DNA of 64,000 bases from Owenia fusiformis (lineage: Eukaryota > Annelida > Polychaeta > Sabellida > Oweniidae). This document shows positions 63,811-64,000 of this stretch, in pieces (the stretch's first letter is position 1; each line of letters starts with the position of its first letter). Made by a program: the position numbers and the translations under genes. Under the pieces are notes generated by a model, which had not been told where the DNA came from, ran no database searches, and saw nothing but the letters and a program-made list of their open reading frames with translations. Where the stretch lies: NCBI GenBank assembly GCA_903813345.2, contig CAIIXF020000007.1:31173564-31237563 (forward strand). Reading direction: 5' to 3'.

Positions 63811-64000
63811 ACATGGCTTAATATAAAGTCTTCAGGAATTTCAGGGAATTTCAGGAAAAAATTGACCAAGATCTGACCCCATTAAGTTCAATACAAATCT
63901 GGATGTATTTCTAGGGGGGAGTAGGGGTCAAGCAAGGGTTTCAAAATTAAAGTCATATTTGTAAAAAAAATTCCTATGAAAAATACTTTTTCCTCCACAT

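Overview
The window is animal nuclear DNA from an invertebrate. It is AT-rich and intron-rich, with GT/AG splice sites, long introns packed with hairpin and miniature transposons, and five recognisable bilaterian genes. The proteins and the MLH1 exon lengths are close to human. An invertebrate deuterostome (hemichordate- or echinoderm-like) would fit, but nothing in the window fixes the phylum. No bacterial operon, CRISPR array, virus or toxin system was seen.

Layout. (1) 1-15,191: no exon recognised. It is transposon-derived DNA: a TA-flanked mariner-like element, a nested composite hairpin element, several miniature elements and a tRNA-derived SINE. It probably lies within or upstream of MLH1. 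(2) 15,192-30,830, plus strand: the 3' ten exons of the mismatch-repair gene MLH1, ending in the conserved C-terminal FERC. Its introns hold a 14-copy 84-bp minisatellite and a 4.4-kb foldback element whose arms are built of ~171-bp tandem repeats. (3) 31,680-32,537, minus: a tetraspanin in one uninterrupted coding exon, tail-to-tail with MLH1. (4) 39,221-42,685, minus: a complete six-exon SWEET sugar transporter (SLC50A1-like), with a 1-kb palindrome in one intron. (5) 44,761-45,414, minus: phosphopantothenoylcysteine decarboxylase (PPCDC) in a single coding exon, probably with an upstream non-coding exon and a promoter near 46.9 kb. (6) 54,905-63,055, plus: a complete 13-coding-exon TEX10 gene (904 residues). 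It probably has a non-coding first exon ending at 50,566 and a composite ETS/CRE promoter motif at 50,395-50,407. Its first intron carries a tRNA-SINE tandem array and two palindromes each flanked by TTAA.

The genes are unrelated housekeeping or membrane functions: DNA mismatch repair, membrane scaffolding, sugar transport, coenzyme A synthesis, and ribosome biogenesis/rixosome. They are neighbours rather than a pathway. All splice junctions given were chosen so that reading phase is continuous and the protein matches the family; none is backed by transcript data. The most unusual content is the density and nesting of long inverted repeats. At least eight palindromic or foldback structures of about 140 bp to 4.4 kb were found, several inside introns of essential genes.
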